The notes beneath the pieces are model-generated. The model did no database searches, was not told where the DNA came from, and saw nothing but the letters and a program-made list of their open reading frames with translations. From Gemmatimonadota bacterium (GTDB lineage Bacteria; Gemmatimonadota; Gemmatimonadetes; Gemmatimonadales; Gemmatimonadaceae), in contig JAPLKU010000014.1 of the NCBI GenBank assembly GCA_026387935.1, forward strand, positions 1 to 64,000: 64,000 nucleotides of DNA, written 5' to 3'. Shown one piece after another: positions 33,214 through 42,076 of the stretch. Numbering within the stretch: position 1 is the first letter of the stretch; every line of letters begins with the position of its first letter. The translations under genes and the position numbers were made by a program.

Positions 33214-34314
33214 TTGCTCTCCTTAGGAATCGTCGGCCTCCCGAACGTCGGAAAATCGTCCCTCTTCAACGCCCTCACGGCCGCGAAGGCCGAGGCCGCG
33301 AATTATCCGTTCTGCACGGTCGATCCGAATGTTGGCATGGTCGAGGTGCCCGACCTCCGACTCGTGAAGCTTGCCGAGATCGTGAAACCCGAGCGCACGG
33401 TTCCGGCCGTCGTGCAGTTCGTCGACATCACCTGCCTCGTGAAGGGTGCATCCCAAGGCGAAGGACTCGGCAACAAGTTCCTGACGAACATCCGCGAGAC
33501 CGATGCGATCGTGCACGTCGTCCGCTGCTTCGACGACCCCGACGTCACGCACGTGATGGGCAGCGTCGATCCGGTCCGCGACCGCGAGGTGATCGAGTTC
33601 GAGCTCGCCCTCGCCGACCTCGGCGTCGTGGAGAAGCGGCTCGACAAATCGAAGCGCGCTGCGCGCACGGGAGAAAAGGAAGCGCAGGCCGAACTCCCCG
33701 CACTCGAGAAGGCGCACGCGTCGCTCGCGGAGGGCAAGGCGCTCTGGCATGTGCTGCTCACCGACACTGAGCGCGCCATGCTCGCCACGCTGCAGTTGCT
33801 CACGCTCAAGCCGGTGCTCTACGCGGCCAACGTCACCGATGGCGAGCTGCAGGGCGACGAAGGCGCGCATGTGAAGGCGTTGCGCGCGGCCATCGCGCGC
33901 GACCGCGAGCCCGCCGAGGTCGTGACGTTCTCCGCCAAGATCGAAGGCGAACTCGCGGAGCTGGCCCCTGAAGAGCGCGCGGAGTTCCTCTCGTCGCTCG
34001 GTCTCGAATCTGCAGGCCTCGACCGGCTCATTCGCGGCGGCTACCACCTCCTCGGCCTCCAGACCTATTTCACCGCCGGTGAAAAAGAGGTCCGCGCCTG
34101 GACCATCCACCGTGGCGACACGGGTCCCAAAGCCGCCGGCGTGATCCACACCGATTTCGAACGCGGCTTCATTCGGGCCGAAACGGTGAGCTACGATGAT
34201 TTTCTTGCGCACGACGGCTGGAAGGGCGCGCGCGAAAAAGGCGTCGTTCGCTCCGAAGGCAAGGAATACGTCGTCCAGGATGGCGACGTGCTGCTGTTTC
34301 GCTTCAACGTCTGA
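33214..34314 (+). CDS. ychF: Redox-regulated ATPase YchF (Obg-like)
   Basis: This protein is about 366 residues. Its G1 loop is GLPNVGKS, followed by NYPFCTVDPNVGMV and the Obg-type FVDITCLVKGASQGEGLGNKFL. Then come a coiled-coil insertion (about 120-200) and the C-terminal TGS domain (QTYFTAGEKEVRAWTIHRG...GVIHTDFERGFIRAE). YchF/OLA1 binds ribosomes and prefers ATP. I place the start at the TTG 33214 because it gives the family N-terminus (LSLGIVGLPNVGKS). The longer frame runs back into the repeat arm, and the insertion may have removed the native ribosome binding site. Confidence 0.93.
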   Translation: MLSLGIVGLPNVGKSSLFNALTAAKAEAANYPFCTVDPNVGMVEVPDLRLVKLAEIVKPERTVPAVVQFVDITCLVKGASQGEGLGNKFLTNIRETDAIVHVVRCFDDPDVTHVMGSVDPVRDREVIEFELALADLGVVEKRLDKSKRAARTGEKEAQAELPALEKAHASLAEGKALWHVLLTDTERAMLATLQLLTLKPVLYAANVTDGELQGDEGAHVKALRAAIARDREPAEVVTFSAKIEGELAELAPEERAEFLSSLGLESAGLDRLIRGGYHLLGLQTYFTAGEKEVRAWTIHRGDTGPKAAGVIHTDFERGFIRAETVSYDDFLAHDGWKGAREKGVVRSEGKEYVVQDGDVLLFRFNV

Positions 34315-34431
34315 CGTAGCAACAACTTAGGGGCATATCGCCCCACGTTGACCGCCAGCGGCCGAGCCGCTATCTTCAGGAATAATCACGACATGGACCG
34401 CTCCGGCGCCCGCCGGTACCGGTTCCTGCCT

Positions 34432-34458
34432 CCCCCTGCGTCGGCAACCCGCAGGGGG
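34432..34458 (+). promoter_or_regulatory. Hairpin leader before rpsF
   Basis: A perfect 9-bp stem CCCCCTGCG/CGCAGGGGG (34432-34440 with 34450-34458) encloses TCGGCAACC. It lies 12 bases before the AAAGGAGG site of rpsF, in a 171-base leader after ychF. Upstream, CCGGCGCCCGCCGG is a second palindrome. S6:S18 protein-binding leaders are known before rpsF in many bacteria, and this is a candidate by position and structure. Covariation would have to prove it. Confidence 0.45.
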
Positions 34459-34485
34459 CGAAAAGACCAAAGGAGGATTGCCGAA

Positions 34486-34848
34486 TTGTCTCGTGAATAC
34501 GAGGCGGTCTACATCTTCGATTCTGCACTCGAAGACGCCGCCATCAACGAAAAGCTCGCCAAGCATCACGGCCTGCTGGGCACCCAGCAGGAGATCACGC
34601 TCGACCATTGGGGTCGACGCCAGCTCGCGTACAAGATTGGTACGCGCGAGACGGGCTACTACGTGATTGCCCGCTTCCATGCGGAACCCAAGACCCTGCC
34701 CGAGTTCGAGCGCGCGCTCAAGCTTGACGAGCACGTGGTCCGGTACCTGATCACCGTGCGCGAGCATGAGCTCGGCGCACCGCCCATGACCGAAGAACAG
34801 CTCGCCGCCCGCCGCAAGTCGGACGACGATGACGACGACGAGGAATAA
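34486..34848 (+). CDS. rpsF: 30S ribosomal protein S6
   Basis: This 120-residue protein forms the S6-S18 pair on the 30S platform. The core YEAVYIFDSAL...LDHWGRRQLAYKI...GYYVIARFHAEP is standard. The C-terminus ends in a run of Asp and Glu. The TTG at 34486 is chosen because AAAGGAGG lies nine bases upstream and the family begins there; the frame is open further up but reads through the leader hairpin. rpsR begins three bases after its stop. Confidence 0.94.
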   Translation: MSREYEAVYIFDSALEDAAINEKLAKHHGLLGTQQEITLDHWGRRQLAYKIGTRETGYYVIARFHAEPKTLPEFERALKLDEHVVRYLITVREHELGAPPMTEEQLAARRKSDDDDDDEE

Positions 34849-34850
34849 CC

Positions 34851-35072
34851 ATGCGCCGACAGAAGAAGACCTGCCCCATCACCGAAGCCGGCATCCGCTA
34901 CGTCGACTACAAGGACGAGCGTTTCCTGGCCCGTTTCATCACCGACAACGGCAAGATCCTTCCGAGCCGTCTCTCGGGCGTTGATGCGCGTCACCAGCGC
35001 CAGCTGGCGACGGCGATCAAGAAGGCTCGCTACCTCGCGATCCTGCCATACACGCGCGGTCACAATCCGTAA
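34851..35072 (+). CDS. rpsR: 30S ribosomal protein S18
   Basis: This 73-residue protein opens MRRQKKTCPITEAGIRYVDYKD and ends KKARYLAILPYTRGH, matching S18. It has one Cys near the N-terminus, so it is not the four-Cys zinc version. It pairs with S6 and is co-transcribed with it, with a GAGG site from the Asp/Glu tail of rpsF. Confidence 0.96.
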   Translation: MRRQKKTCPITEAGIRYVDYKDERFLARFITDNGKILPSRLSGVDARHQRQLATAIKKARYLAILPYTRGHNP

Positions 35073-35085
35073 GCCGGAAACCGAC

Positions 35086-36123
35086 GTGTCCGCGATCACC
35101 GCCGAAACTGTGGACGTCCCTGCCACGCGTGAGCGTGGCTGGGGCCGTGTCACGCTCGCGACGATCGCGTTTCTGCTCATTCCCATGACACCGCTGCTGC
35201 GCGTGCTGCTCCCCACGGAACAGACCGCTCTGCTGCTTGCACCGGCGCTCGCCGGCTGCGCCATCGTGGGATGGTTGGCCGGTGGACGGGCCATGCTGGC
35301 CGCCATCTGGACGCTCGTCGCGGCCTGGTCAATCGCGAGACTCTCCGGCGGAACAGGCCTGTTTCCGGCACTTCAGGGCGGATGGGCACTGTTGGTCGCG
35401 GCTTCGTTCGGTGCGCTCGCGATGGCGCGGCGCCAGACGACTGAGCCGTTCCTCCCGCGCGCACTCCGTGCCGTGGCGATGTCCGTTGGCGTCGCGCTGC
35501 TGGTGATCGTGGCAGTGCCTGGCGGCCCAGCCCGGGTTGCCGACGGTGTGGCGGCTGAAGCAGGCCGCCGCGCCGAAGAGTCACGCACCGGGTGGCGCCA
35601 GATGACGGGCATGCCCGAGTGGAAGGATTTTGTCGCACAGAATCCGTCGGCAGGCGAGATGGCCGATCTCGTCGAGGCGCAGCTCACCGCGCTCCCGGCG
35701 TCTGCTCGCTCGCTCTTCCCCTCCCTCGCCGCACTCGAGGCCCTCGCGGCGCTCGCGTTGGCGTGGGCGATGTATCACCGGCTCGGCCGCGCGCGGATTG
35801 GTCCGCCGCTTGGCTCGATCCGCGACTTCCGGTTCAACGACCACATGGTGTGGGGCGTGGTTGGTGGGCTGGCGCTGGTACTCCTCCCCACGGTGGCGAT
35901 TGCTCGCGCCATCGGGGCCAATCTGCTGCTCTTCTTCGGCGCTCTTTACACGATTCGCGGCGTCGGAGTGTTCCTGTGGGTCGCGTCGCCGGGCCGGTTG
36001 GCGACCGCGTTGCTGGTGGTGTTCGCCTTGCTGTTTTGGAATGTGCTGGGCGTGATGGCGCTCGGGATCGGTGTCGGTGACACCTGGCTCGACTGGCGTT
36101 CTCGCGCACGGCCAAAAACGTAA
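35086..36123 (+). CDS. DUF2232-like membrane protein
   Basis: This protein is about 345 residues with seven or eight membrane helices. Examples are LATIAFLLIPMTPLLRVLL, TALLLAPALAGCAIVGWLAG and ATALLVVFALLFWNVLGVMALGIGVGDTWLDW at the end. A soluble loop (about 170-235) includes EESRTGWRQMTGMPEWKDF. The position between rpsR and rplI is typical for DUF2232 (YybS-like) proteins in many phyla. Its function is unknown. The GTG at 35086 gives a start just after rpsR; the longer frame lies inside rpsR. Confidence 0.82.
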   Translation: MSAITAETVDVPATRERGWGRVTLATIAFLLIPMTPLLRVLLPTEQTALLLAPALAGCAIVGWLAGGRAMLAAIWTLVAAWSIARLSGGTGLFPALQGGWALLVAASFGALAMARRQTTEPFLPRALRAVAMSVGVALLVIVAVPGGPARVADGVAAEAGRRAEESRTGWRQMTGMPEWKDFVAQNPSAGEMADLVEAQLTALPASARSLFPSLAALEALAALALAWAMYHRLGRARIGPPLGSIRDFRFNDHMVWGVVGGLALVLLPTVAIARAIGANLLLFFGALYTIRGVGVFLWVASPGRLATALLVVFALLFWNVLGVMALGIGVGDTWLDWRSRARPKT

Positions 36124-36149
36124 CTATACCCGACACGAGGTACAATTTT

Positions 36150-36593
36150 ATGGAAGTCATTCTTCGAGAAGCCGTCGAGAAGCTCGGTCACCCAGGTGAC
36201 GTGGTCACCGTGTCGCCCGGCTTCGGTCGCAACTACCTGCTGCCGCGCGGCATCGCCTACGAAGCGACGCCTGGCAATCTCAAGCGCATTGCGCAGGAGA
36301 AGGGTCGCCTTGAGGCCGCCGAAAACACACGCCGCGACGCGGCGCAGGAACTAGCGAACAAGCTCGAGCCGATTTCGCTCACCTTCTCCGCCCGAGTGGG
36401 CGAAGATGGCAAGCTGTTCGGTTCGGTAACGTCGGGCGACATCGCGCAGCAGCTCGAGGCGCAGGGTGTGCACATTGAGAAGCGGATGATCGACCTGCAC
36501 GAGCCGATCCGCGCCCTGGGCGTGTACAAGGTGCCGATCAAGCTCCACGCCGACGTAAAGGCGGAGATCAAGGTCTGGGTGATCAAGGGCTAG
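36150..36593 (+). CDS. rplI: 50S ribosomal protein L9
   Basis: This 147-residue protein has an N-terminal rRNA-binding domain MEVILREAVEKLGHPGDVVTV with GFGRNYLLPRGIAYEAT, then the long connecting helix (KRIAQEKGRLEAAENTRRD) and the C-terminal domain with VGEDGKLFGSVTSGDIAQQL. A GAGG site nine bases upstream supports the start. A small TGCCGG/CCGGCA hairpin follows its stop but has no T-tract. Confidence 0.96.
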   Translation: MEVILREAVEKLGHPGDVVTVSPGFGRNYLLPRGIAYEATPGNLKRIAQEKGRLEAAENTRRDAAQELANKLEPISLTFSARVGEDGKLFGSVTSGDIAQQLEAQGVHIEKRMIDLHEPIRALGVYKVPIKLHADVKAEIKVWVIKG

Positions 36594-36768
36594 TGCCGGG
36601 CACCTCCGGCACTCGCGGCTCGGCAACGAACCGCATCGGTCGCACCCTGGCACGCTCGCGGATATTCGCGATGCTCACGCCGGCGTGCGACCGACGTCTT
36701 CCAGAGGGAACTTGGACGCGCCCGGGGCCTATTATCCGTGGAACACACGCGAACAGGATTTCGGCAGC

Positions 36769-37140
36769 ATGAGCGCCTCGCTCCGGCAGCCTGATATCGC
36801 GAGCACCAGGCAGGCGCGGCGCGCAGCCGAATCCTGCATGGCCAACAAGGCCGGCGACGTTGTGCTGATCGACTTGCGCGGCGTCACCGACATGACGGAC
36901 TACTTTGTGATTGCAACCGGCACGTCGGACACTCACGTCCGGAGCGTGGCCGAGAATATGATGAAGGAGCTGGACGCGACCGGGATGACGTCAGTGGCAG
37001 TGGAAGGGCTCGGTGCCGGCCGGTGGGTGGTGATCGACTATCTGGATTTCGTGGTGCATGTGTTTCACCCGTCGTTGCGTGAGTACTACCAGCTCGAGCG
37101 CCTGTGGGGCGATGCCCCGGCGCTTGCGCTGACTCGCTAG
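36769..37140 (+). CDS. rsfS: Ribosome silencing factor RsfS
   Basis: This 123-residue DUF143/RsfS protein binds L14 and blocks subunit joining during starvation. Signatures are KAGDVVLIDLRGVTDMTDYFVIATGTSDTHVRSVAENM and GRWVVIDYLDFVVHVFHPSLREYYQLERLWGDAP. The start at 36769 (MSASLRQPDI) fits the family; a TATTAT hexamer 40 bases upstream may be a minus-10 box, though no well-spaced minus-35 is seen. It follows rplI and precedes the large Omp85 fusion by 12 bases. Confidence 0.94.
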   Translation: MSASLRQPDIASTRQARRAAESCMANKAGDVVLIDLRGVTDMTDYFVIATGTSDTHVRSVAENMMKELDATGMTSVAVEGLGAGRWVVIDYLDFVVHVFHPSLREYYQLERLWGDAPALALTR

Positions 37141-37152
37141 AGGATTCAGCCG

Positions 37153-40100
37153 ATGCGTTTCCGATTCAGCCGGACGCACTTCCTCCTCGCCGCTGCCGTG
37201 TGTCTTGCGGCTCCCGCGGCCCATGTCCTTCAGGCGCAAGCCTACTTCGGACAGAATCAGGTGCAGTACAAGCAGTTTGCCTGGCGCGTCATCAAGACCG
37301 ATCACTTCGAAGTGCACTACTATGGGGAAATTGAGACCGGCGCGAACATGGTCGCGCGGATGGCCGAGCGCTCGTACGCCCGCCTCTCGCGTCTGCTGAA
37401 CTATCAGTTCAAGGAACGAAAACCAATCGTGCTCTTCGCGTCGCGCGGTGATTTCGCGCAGAACAACGTGACGGGCGACTTGGGCGAAGGCACCGGCGGT
37501 GTCACTGACGCCGTGCGCCAGCGCAACATGTTCTTTTTCGAGCAGGACCTGGGGCAGACCGAGCACGTGCTCACGCACGAAATGGTGCACCAGTTCCAGT
37601 ATGACATTCAGTTCCGCGGCCGCACGGGTGCGGCCGTGGCGATGGGCGAGGTGGGCGGCGGAAAACAACTGCCCGGCTGGTTCATTGAAGGCATGGCCGA
37701 GTACCTCTCCATCGGCCCCGACCACCCGGCCACGGATGCGGTGGTTCGTGACGCGGCGCTGAACGGCAATATCCCGAGCATGCAGCAAATGACGGATGAG
37801 CCGAATCGATGGTTCCCCTATCGCTACGGAGAGGCGTTCTGGCGCTTCATCGGCGCGAAGTGGGGCGATGAGATGATCGGCGAGATTCTGCAGGCGGCCG
37901 GAAGCTCGGGCATCGACCGGGCGTTCAAGCGCTTCACCGGTATCGGCCTGGACGATCTCGGCGATGAGTGGAAGGAAGCGATCCAGACGCAGTTTCTGCC
38001 TGGCGTCGCATCGCTCGACCGGCCTCGCAAGTTTGCGCAACCGATGCTCAACTCGCGTCGTACGTCCGCCATCATCCCGGTCTATGTCGCGCCGGCGCTG
38101 TCGAATGACGGACGCCAGATCGCCTACATCTCGACGGGCTCCCTGCTCAAGGCCGAGGTCTTCCTCGACCTGTATCTCGCGGATGCGCAGACGGGCAAGC
38201 GTGTGAAGCGGCTGACGAACAGCACGCTCAATGCCGAGACGGAAGAGCTGCGCTACATCTACTCGCAGAGTGCGTTCTCGCCGGACGGAAAGCAATTGGC
38301 GTACACGGCGCAGACCAAAGGCAGGGACGCCCTCTTCCTGCTCGATATCCGCCGTCGCGCAATCGTCCACCAGTTCGATACGAACCTCGACCAAATGATC
38401 GGTCCGTCGTTCTCGCCCGACGGCAAACGCATCGTCTTTTCGGGAAGCCGCGGCGGATTCAGCAACCTGTATATCATCGACATCGACGGCAAGAATCTCC
38501 GCGCCCTGACGAATGACTTCTACGGCGCGGTCATGCCCGCCTGGTCGCCTGACGGACGCAAGATTGCGTTCGCCAGCGATCGTGGGCCGAAGACCGACCT
38601 GACGCTGCTCCACTTCGCCAAGTGGCAGATCAACATTCTTGATCTCGACGCCAACAAGATCGAGACGATTCCCGGCCAGGCCGGCACGAATCTCAACCCG
38701 CAGTGGGCGCCCGACGGAAAGTCCGTGGCGTTCATGAGCGATCGCACCGGCATCTCGCAGATCTTCCTCTACGATTTCGACGCCAAGGCCCACTATCAGC
38801 TGACGCGCCTCGTCGGCGGAGTGGCGTCAATGACGGAAAACAGTCCGGCCATCACCTGGGCACGCCAGGCCGACAAGCTCGCCTTCGTCTACATGGACAA
38901 CGGCGAGTACACGGTCTGGTCAGTGAGCAATCCTCGCCAGCTGAAAAAAGAACCGTACGTCGCCCCCAGCGTGACGGTGGCCCGCGGCCCCCTCACCGGC
39001 CCCCTCACCGGCGCGCTCACCGGCGCGCTCACGGCGCTCGACACGTCGGCGGCGGCACGGGCAGAAGCGGCCGCCAACCTCCTGGCCATTGCACAGCGCG
39101 CGGTGGAAGCATCACGCGACACGGCGTTCGGCCGGCGGATTTCGGTGTATCGCTCCGGCACGGGCATTCGCCCGTCTGCCGATGTGCCACCACCAGGAGC
39201 ACCCGGGTCGACGAATCCCGTGTCGGTTGCGGCGCTTATGGACAGCACGGCACTGGCACTGCCGCCGGAATCGTCGCTGAAGAGCGAGGCGTACACCGCG
39301 ACCCTTCGCCCCGAGTACATCTCGCGGCCGTCCATCGGGTACACCCAGGAGAACTTCGGGCGCGGCGTCTATGGCGGCACCACGCTCGTCTTCGGCGACC
39401 TGCTTGGCAATCGCCAGCTCGCCGTCTCTGGGAGCCTCAACGGCCGGTTCGAGGAAGCGCAGGCGTTCGTCTTCTACCAGAACTCGGCGCGGCGGCTCAA
39501 CTGGGGCTTGGGCGCGATTCAACAGCCGTACTTCTTCCTCGGCAGCTATACGCAGTCCCCGGTCGCCGCAAATGGGGTTGCGCTGCAGTCTCAGATTTTT
39601 GAGCGCTACGTCGTGCGTCAGGCGCTCGGGCAGGCCTCGTATCCGATCAATCGTTTTGATCGCTTCGAAGTTGGCGCCCAGTTCACCAGCATCGACCGCG
39701 CGCGCATGTACCTGTCGCAGGCCGTCAGCTCGTTCGGCTACAGCGGGTTCTACCTCGACAGCATTCGCGGGGGCGGTACACTCAACTACGCCTCGCCCTA
39801 CGCCGCCTATGTGTCCGACAACGCGCTGAACGCGTCAACGGGGCCGATGTACGGCCACCGCTATCGCCTCGAAGTGCGACCGAACCTTTCCGGCGACAGC
39901 AGTTGGGTGAACTACACGGCGGACGTTCGCCGGTACGACGCCATTCTCTTCAGCTTCCTCACCTTCTCGACGCGCTTCTACGCGAATATCAACGTCGGCA
40001 AGGGCGAGCTGCGCTATCCGCAGTACATCGGATACCCGTTCTACATTCGCGGCTACGACCGCGAGAACTACCAGTCCGCCGACTGCGGCACCAATGGCAG

Positions 40101-40476
40101 AAACGGCACGAGCAAGGACGGTTCGGCCTGCTCAGCAATTCAACTCATTGGCAGTCGTATCGCCGTCGGTAATGCGGAGCTGCGCTTCCCGCTGGTGCGA
40201 CGCATTGACCTTGGCGTGTTGCCCATCAGCCTGCCGCCGATTGATGGACTCTTGTTCTATGACGCGGGCGTGGCGTGGAGCGGCGGCCAGGATGTGAGCC
40301 TTACGCAGCCGCAGAACTACGACTTCACCAAGCAGCGGTTCCCGCTTCGCAGCTTTGGCTACGGCCTGCGGGTAAACCTGTTCAACTTTGCAATCCTGAA
40401 CTGGAGCTACGCCTGGCCCCGCGACGGATTCAGTCGCAAGCCGTATTGGGTGTTCTCGATTGGGCCGGCGTTCTGA
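37153..40476 (+). CDS. Metallopeptidase-propeller-Omp85 barrel fusion
   Basis: The protein is 1107 residues. A signal peptide (LLAAAVCLAAPAAHVLQAQA) precedes a gluzincin-type peptidase domain (about 31-290) with HEMVH at 142-146 and the second glutamate in GWFIEGMAEYLS. A TolB/PD40 beta-propeller (about 300-600) follows, with repeated FSPDGKQLAY, FSPDGKRIVF, WSPDGRKIAF and WAPDGKSVAF blades. A linker holds four LTG[PA] units (612-627). The C-terminal part (about 690-1107) is a BamA/D15-type barrel with GYDRENYQS, NAELRFPL and DGLLFYDAGVAW, ending in Phe. The order suggests a surface protease displayed by its own Omp85 barrel, or a periplasmic quality-control protease attached to a barrel. Each module is recognised by motif; the function of the fusion is inferred. 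Confidence 0.88.
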   Translation: MRFRFSRTHFLLAAAVCLAAPAAHVLQAQAYFGQNQVQYKQFAWRVIKTDHFEVHYYGEIETGANMVARMAERSYARLSRLLNYQFKERKPIVLFASRGDFAQNNVTGDLGEGTGGVTDAVRQRNMFFFEQDLGQTEHVLTHEMVHQFQYDIQFRGRTGAAVAMGEVGGGKQLPGWFIEGMAEYLSIGPDHPATDAVVRDAALNGNIPSMQQMTDEPNRWFPYRYGEAFWRFIGAKWGDEMIGEILQAAGSSGIDRAFKRFTGIGLDDLGDEWKEAIQTQFLPGVASLDRPRKFAQPMLNSRRTSAIIPVYVAPALSNDGRQIAYISTGSLLKAEVFLDLYLADAQTGKRVKRLTNSTLNAETEELRYIYSQSAFSPDGKQLAYTAQTKGRDALFLLDIRRRAIVHQFDTNLDQMIGPSFSPDGKRIVFSGSRGGFSNLYIIDIDGKNLRALTNDFYGAVMPAWSPDGRKIAFASDRGPKTDLTLLHFAKWQINILDLDANKIETIPGQAGTNLNPQWAPDGKSVAFMSDRTGISQIFLYDFDAKAHYQLTRLVGGVASMTENSPAITWARQADKLAFVYMDNGEYTVWSVSNPRQLKKEPYVAPSVTVARGPLTGPLTGALTGALTALDTSAAARAEAAANLLAIAQRAVEASRDTAFGRRISVYRSGTGIRPSADVPPPGAPGSTNPVSVAALMDSTALALPPESSLKSEAYTATLRPEYISRPSIGYTQENFGRGVYGGTTLVFGDLLGNRQLAVSGSLNGRFEEAQAFVFYQNSARRLNWGLGAIQQPYFFLGSYTQSPVAANGVALQSQIFERYVVRQALGQASYPINRFDRFEVGAQFTSIDRARMYLSQAVSSFGYSGFYLDSIRGGGTLNYASPYAAYVSDNALNASTGPMYGHRYRLEVRPNLSGDSSWVNYTADVRRYDAILFSFLTFSTRFYANINVGKGELRYPQYIGYPFYIRGYDRENYQSADCGTNGRNGTSKDGSACSAIQLIGSRIAVGNAELRFPLVRRIDLGVLPISLPPIDGLLFYDAGVAWSGGQDVSLTQPQNYDFTKQRFPLRSFGYGLRVNLFNFAILNWSYAWPRDGFSRKPYWVFSIGPAF
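38986..39033 (+). repeat. 12-bp tandem repeat in the fusion gene linker
   Basis: There are four in-frame units of the form GGCCCCCTCACC / GGCGCGCTCACC, encoding GPLT, GPLT, GALT, GALT, between propeller and barrel domains. The first two and last two are identical in pairs, indicating stepwise duplication. Confidence 0.85.
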
Positions 40477-40524
40477 CGAAGCAGGCAGTTGGCAGCAGGT
40501 AGCTGGCCGGAACGAAGAACAAAA

Positions 40525-40561
40525 GCGGGCGGCGCCTCACGGTGCCGCCCGCAGTTTTTTT
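40525..40561 (+). terminator. Strong intrinsic terminator after the fusion gene
   Basis: GCGGGCGGC (40525-40533) pairs with GCCGCCCGC (40544-40552), extended by a further three pairs, and is followed by AG and seven T residues. It ends the rsfS/fusion transcript before the SPOR lipoprotein gene. Confidence 0.92.
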
Positions 40562-40588
40562 CAGTCCACTTTCCGCTAACTTGCTCGT

Positions 40589-42076
40589 GTGCGACGCGTA
40601 ATTACGGCCCTGCTGGTCATCGCCGCCGTCGGATGCGACGGGACTTTGCCGTCTGCGCAAAAATCCGTCAAAGGCGCCGCGTGGGCCGGCCCCGATGCCG
40701 TGCTCGTGCGGCTGCCGCGTGCGGGCGGAGCCGCCCGCGCCTACCGCTGGGCCACCGACTCTGTGCTCTGGACCTCGTCGCAGCCGGTGCCGGCAGCTGA
40801 GCGGCTGCTCGCATTCGACGACGAACAGGGCACGCTGGCGTTTGTGGACGCCAAGGGCATTCCCGGCCGGCTCGAGCTTCGGCTCGGCTTTGCGACGCCC
40901 GCCGCGCCTGCAGGCCTCCGCTCGCTGGTTAGCGCGGATGGCTGGGCCGTGTTCGGCATTACGGCCAAGCGCGAAGTGCAGCGGCTCACGCCGAGTGGAA
41001 ACTGGTCCTACGGGTCGGCACTGACGCCGCGTATGCTCTTGCCGCAGCCCGACGGTTCCCTGGTGCTGCTGAACGACATTGGCACGCGATCGGTGCTTCG
41101 TCGGCTCCATCCTCCTGAAGCACGCATTACCGACACGGCGTGGGTACCGAAGGTGACGTTCGCGGTGCCGACACCGCTCGGCGACCGGATCTACTTCGCG
41201 ACCGACTCCGGGCTCGCCGGCGTTCGCGTCCGCGATCTGGCCCGCACGCGTACCGTCGCGCTCCCCGGCCCTGCTGTTGCCGCCGCCGCAACGCCAAGCG
41301 GCGACCGGATCTTTGTCGCGCTGGCCGGCGAGCCAACCATCGCCGTGATCGACCGCTACGAAGAGAAGGTGGTGCGCACGATCAACATCGGGGCGCCGGC
41401 CGCCGCGCTGCGCATGGACCCCGACGGTCGGTATGTCCTCGCCGAGCGTGACGGCCAGGATTCGGCTGCGGTGATTTCCGTTGCCGATTCGCGCGTCGTG
41501 CGCGTCATTGCAACCAAGTGGCGCGCCGATGTGCCTTTGGTTGCGCCTGACGGCGCGATCCTCGCGCTCGATTCCACAGACGCAGTGGATGTCGATCCGG
41601 TGACTGGCAAAGTGCGCCGGCGTTACGTAGACGGGGCGGCCGACTTGTGGGCGCTCATCCGGTGGAACGGATTCCGTCCGCGCGCTAAGGGACTGGACGT
41701 CCCGGTCAACTTTGATGCGGACTCTACCGACTCCACGCGCACAGCCGCGCCAGACTCGGCCGTCGCGCCCGCGCCGGGCGCAACGCCAGCGACGCCCCCC
41801 GCCCCGGCTCCCGCGCGTGACGAGCCACCGGCGGACGCCGCAAAGAGAGGCGCCGTTTGGACCCTCTCGTTTGCCGCCATGCTGGACGAACAACGCGCAA
41901 AGCTGCTGTCCGCGAGCATTCATGTTGATGGCAAGCCGGTGCGCGTGGCCAAGGGCACACGTGACGGGGTGTCTATCTGGCGTATTGTTTACGGACCCTT
42001 CCCAACGCGCGAGGAAGCCGAGCGGGCCGGACGGCGCACCGGACTCCCCTACTGGGTGTACGAGGATGCGCCGTGA
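40589..42076 (+). CDS. Propeller-type lipoprotein with C-terminal SPOR domain
   Basis: The protein is 495 residues. A lipoprotein signal ends at Cys16 (VIAAVGC). The central region (about 30-380) has YVTN-like blades such as TIAVIDRYEEKVVRTINIG and VISVADSRVVRVIAT, forming a beta-propeller. A Pro/Ala linker (about 385-415) leads to a SPOR domain (about 420-495) with WTLSFAAMLDEQRAKLL, WRIVYGPFPTREEAERAGRRTGLPYWV. SPOR domains bind denuded glycan at division septa. It starts at GTG 40589, and the next gene begins in its stop codon (GTGA). The strong upstream terminator makes it the first gene of a new transcript that includes smc. Confidence 0.85.
   Translation: MRRVITALLVIAAVGCDGTLPSAQKSVKGAAWAGPDAVLVRLPRAGGAARAYRWATDSVLWTSSQPVPAAERLLAFDDEQGTLAFVDAKGIPGRLELRLGFATPAAPAGLRSLVSADGWAVFGITAKREVQRLTPSGNWSYGSALTPRMLLPQPDGSLVLLNDIGTRSVLRRLHPPEARITDTAWVPKVTFAVPTPLGDRIYFATDSGLAGVRVRDLARTRTVALPGPAVAAAATPSGDRIFVALAGEPTIAVIDRYEEKVVRTINIGAPAAALRMDPDGRYVLAERDGQDSAAVISVADSRVVRVIATKWRADVPLVAPDGAILALDSTDAVDVDPVTGKVRRRYVDGAADLWALIRWNGFRPRAKGLDVPVNFDADSTDSTRTAAPDSAVAPAPGATPATPPAPAPARDEPPADAAKRGAVWTLSFAAMLDEQRAKLLSASIHVDGKPVRVAKGTRDGVSIWRIVYGPFPTREEAERAGRRTGLPYWVYEDAP

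Noticed and set aside
34981-35085. Long N-terminal extension of the DUF2232-like protein
   Set aside because: It lies entirely in another frame inside rpsR; the GTG at 35086 is a sufficient start.
36594-36611. TGCCGG/CCGGCA hairpin after rplI as a terminator
   Set aside because: A six-base stem without a T-tract; it may be a weak pause at most.
36712-36740. TTGGAC/TATTAT promoter before rsfS
   Set aside because: The hexamers are only 12 bases apart, too close for sigma-70.
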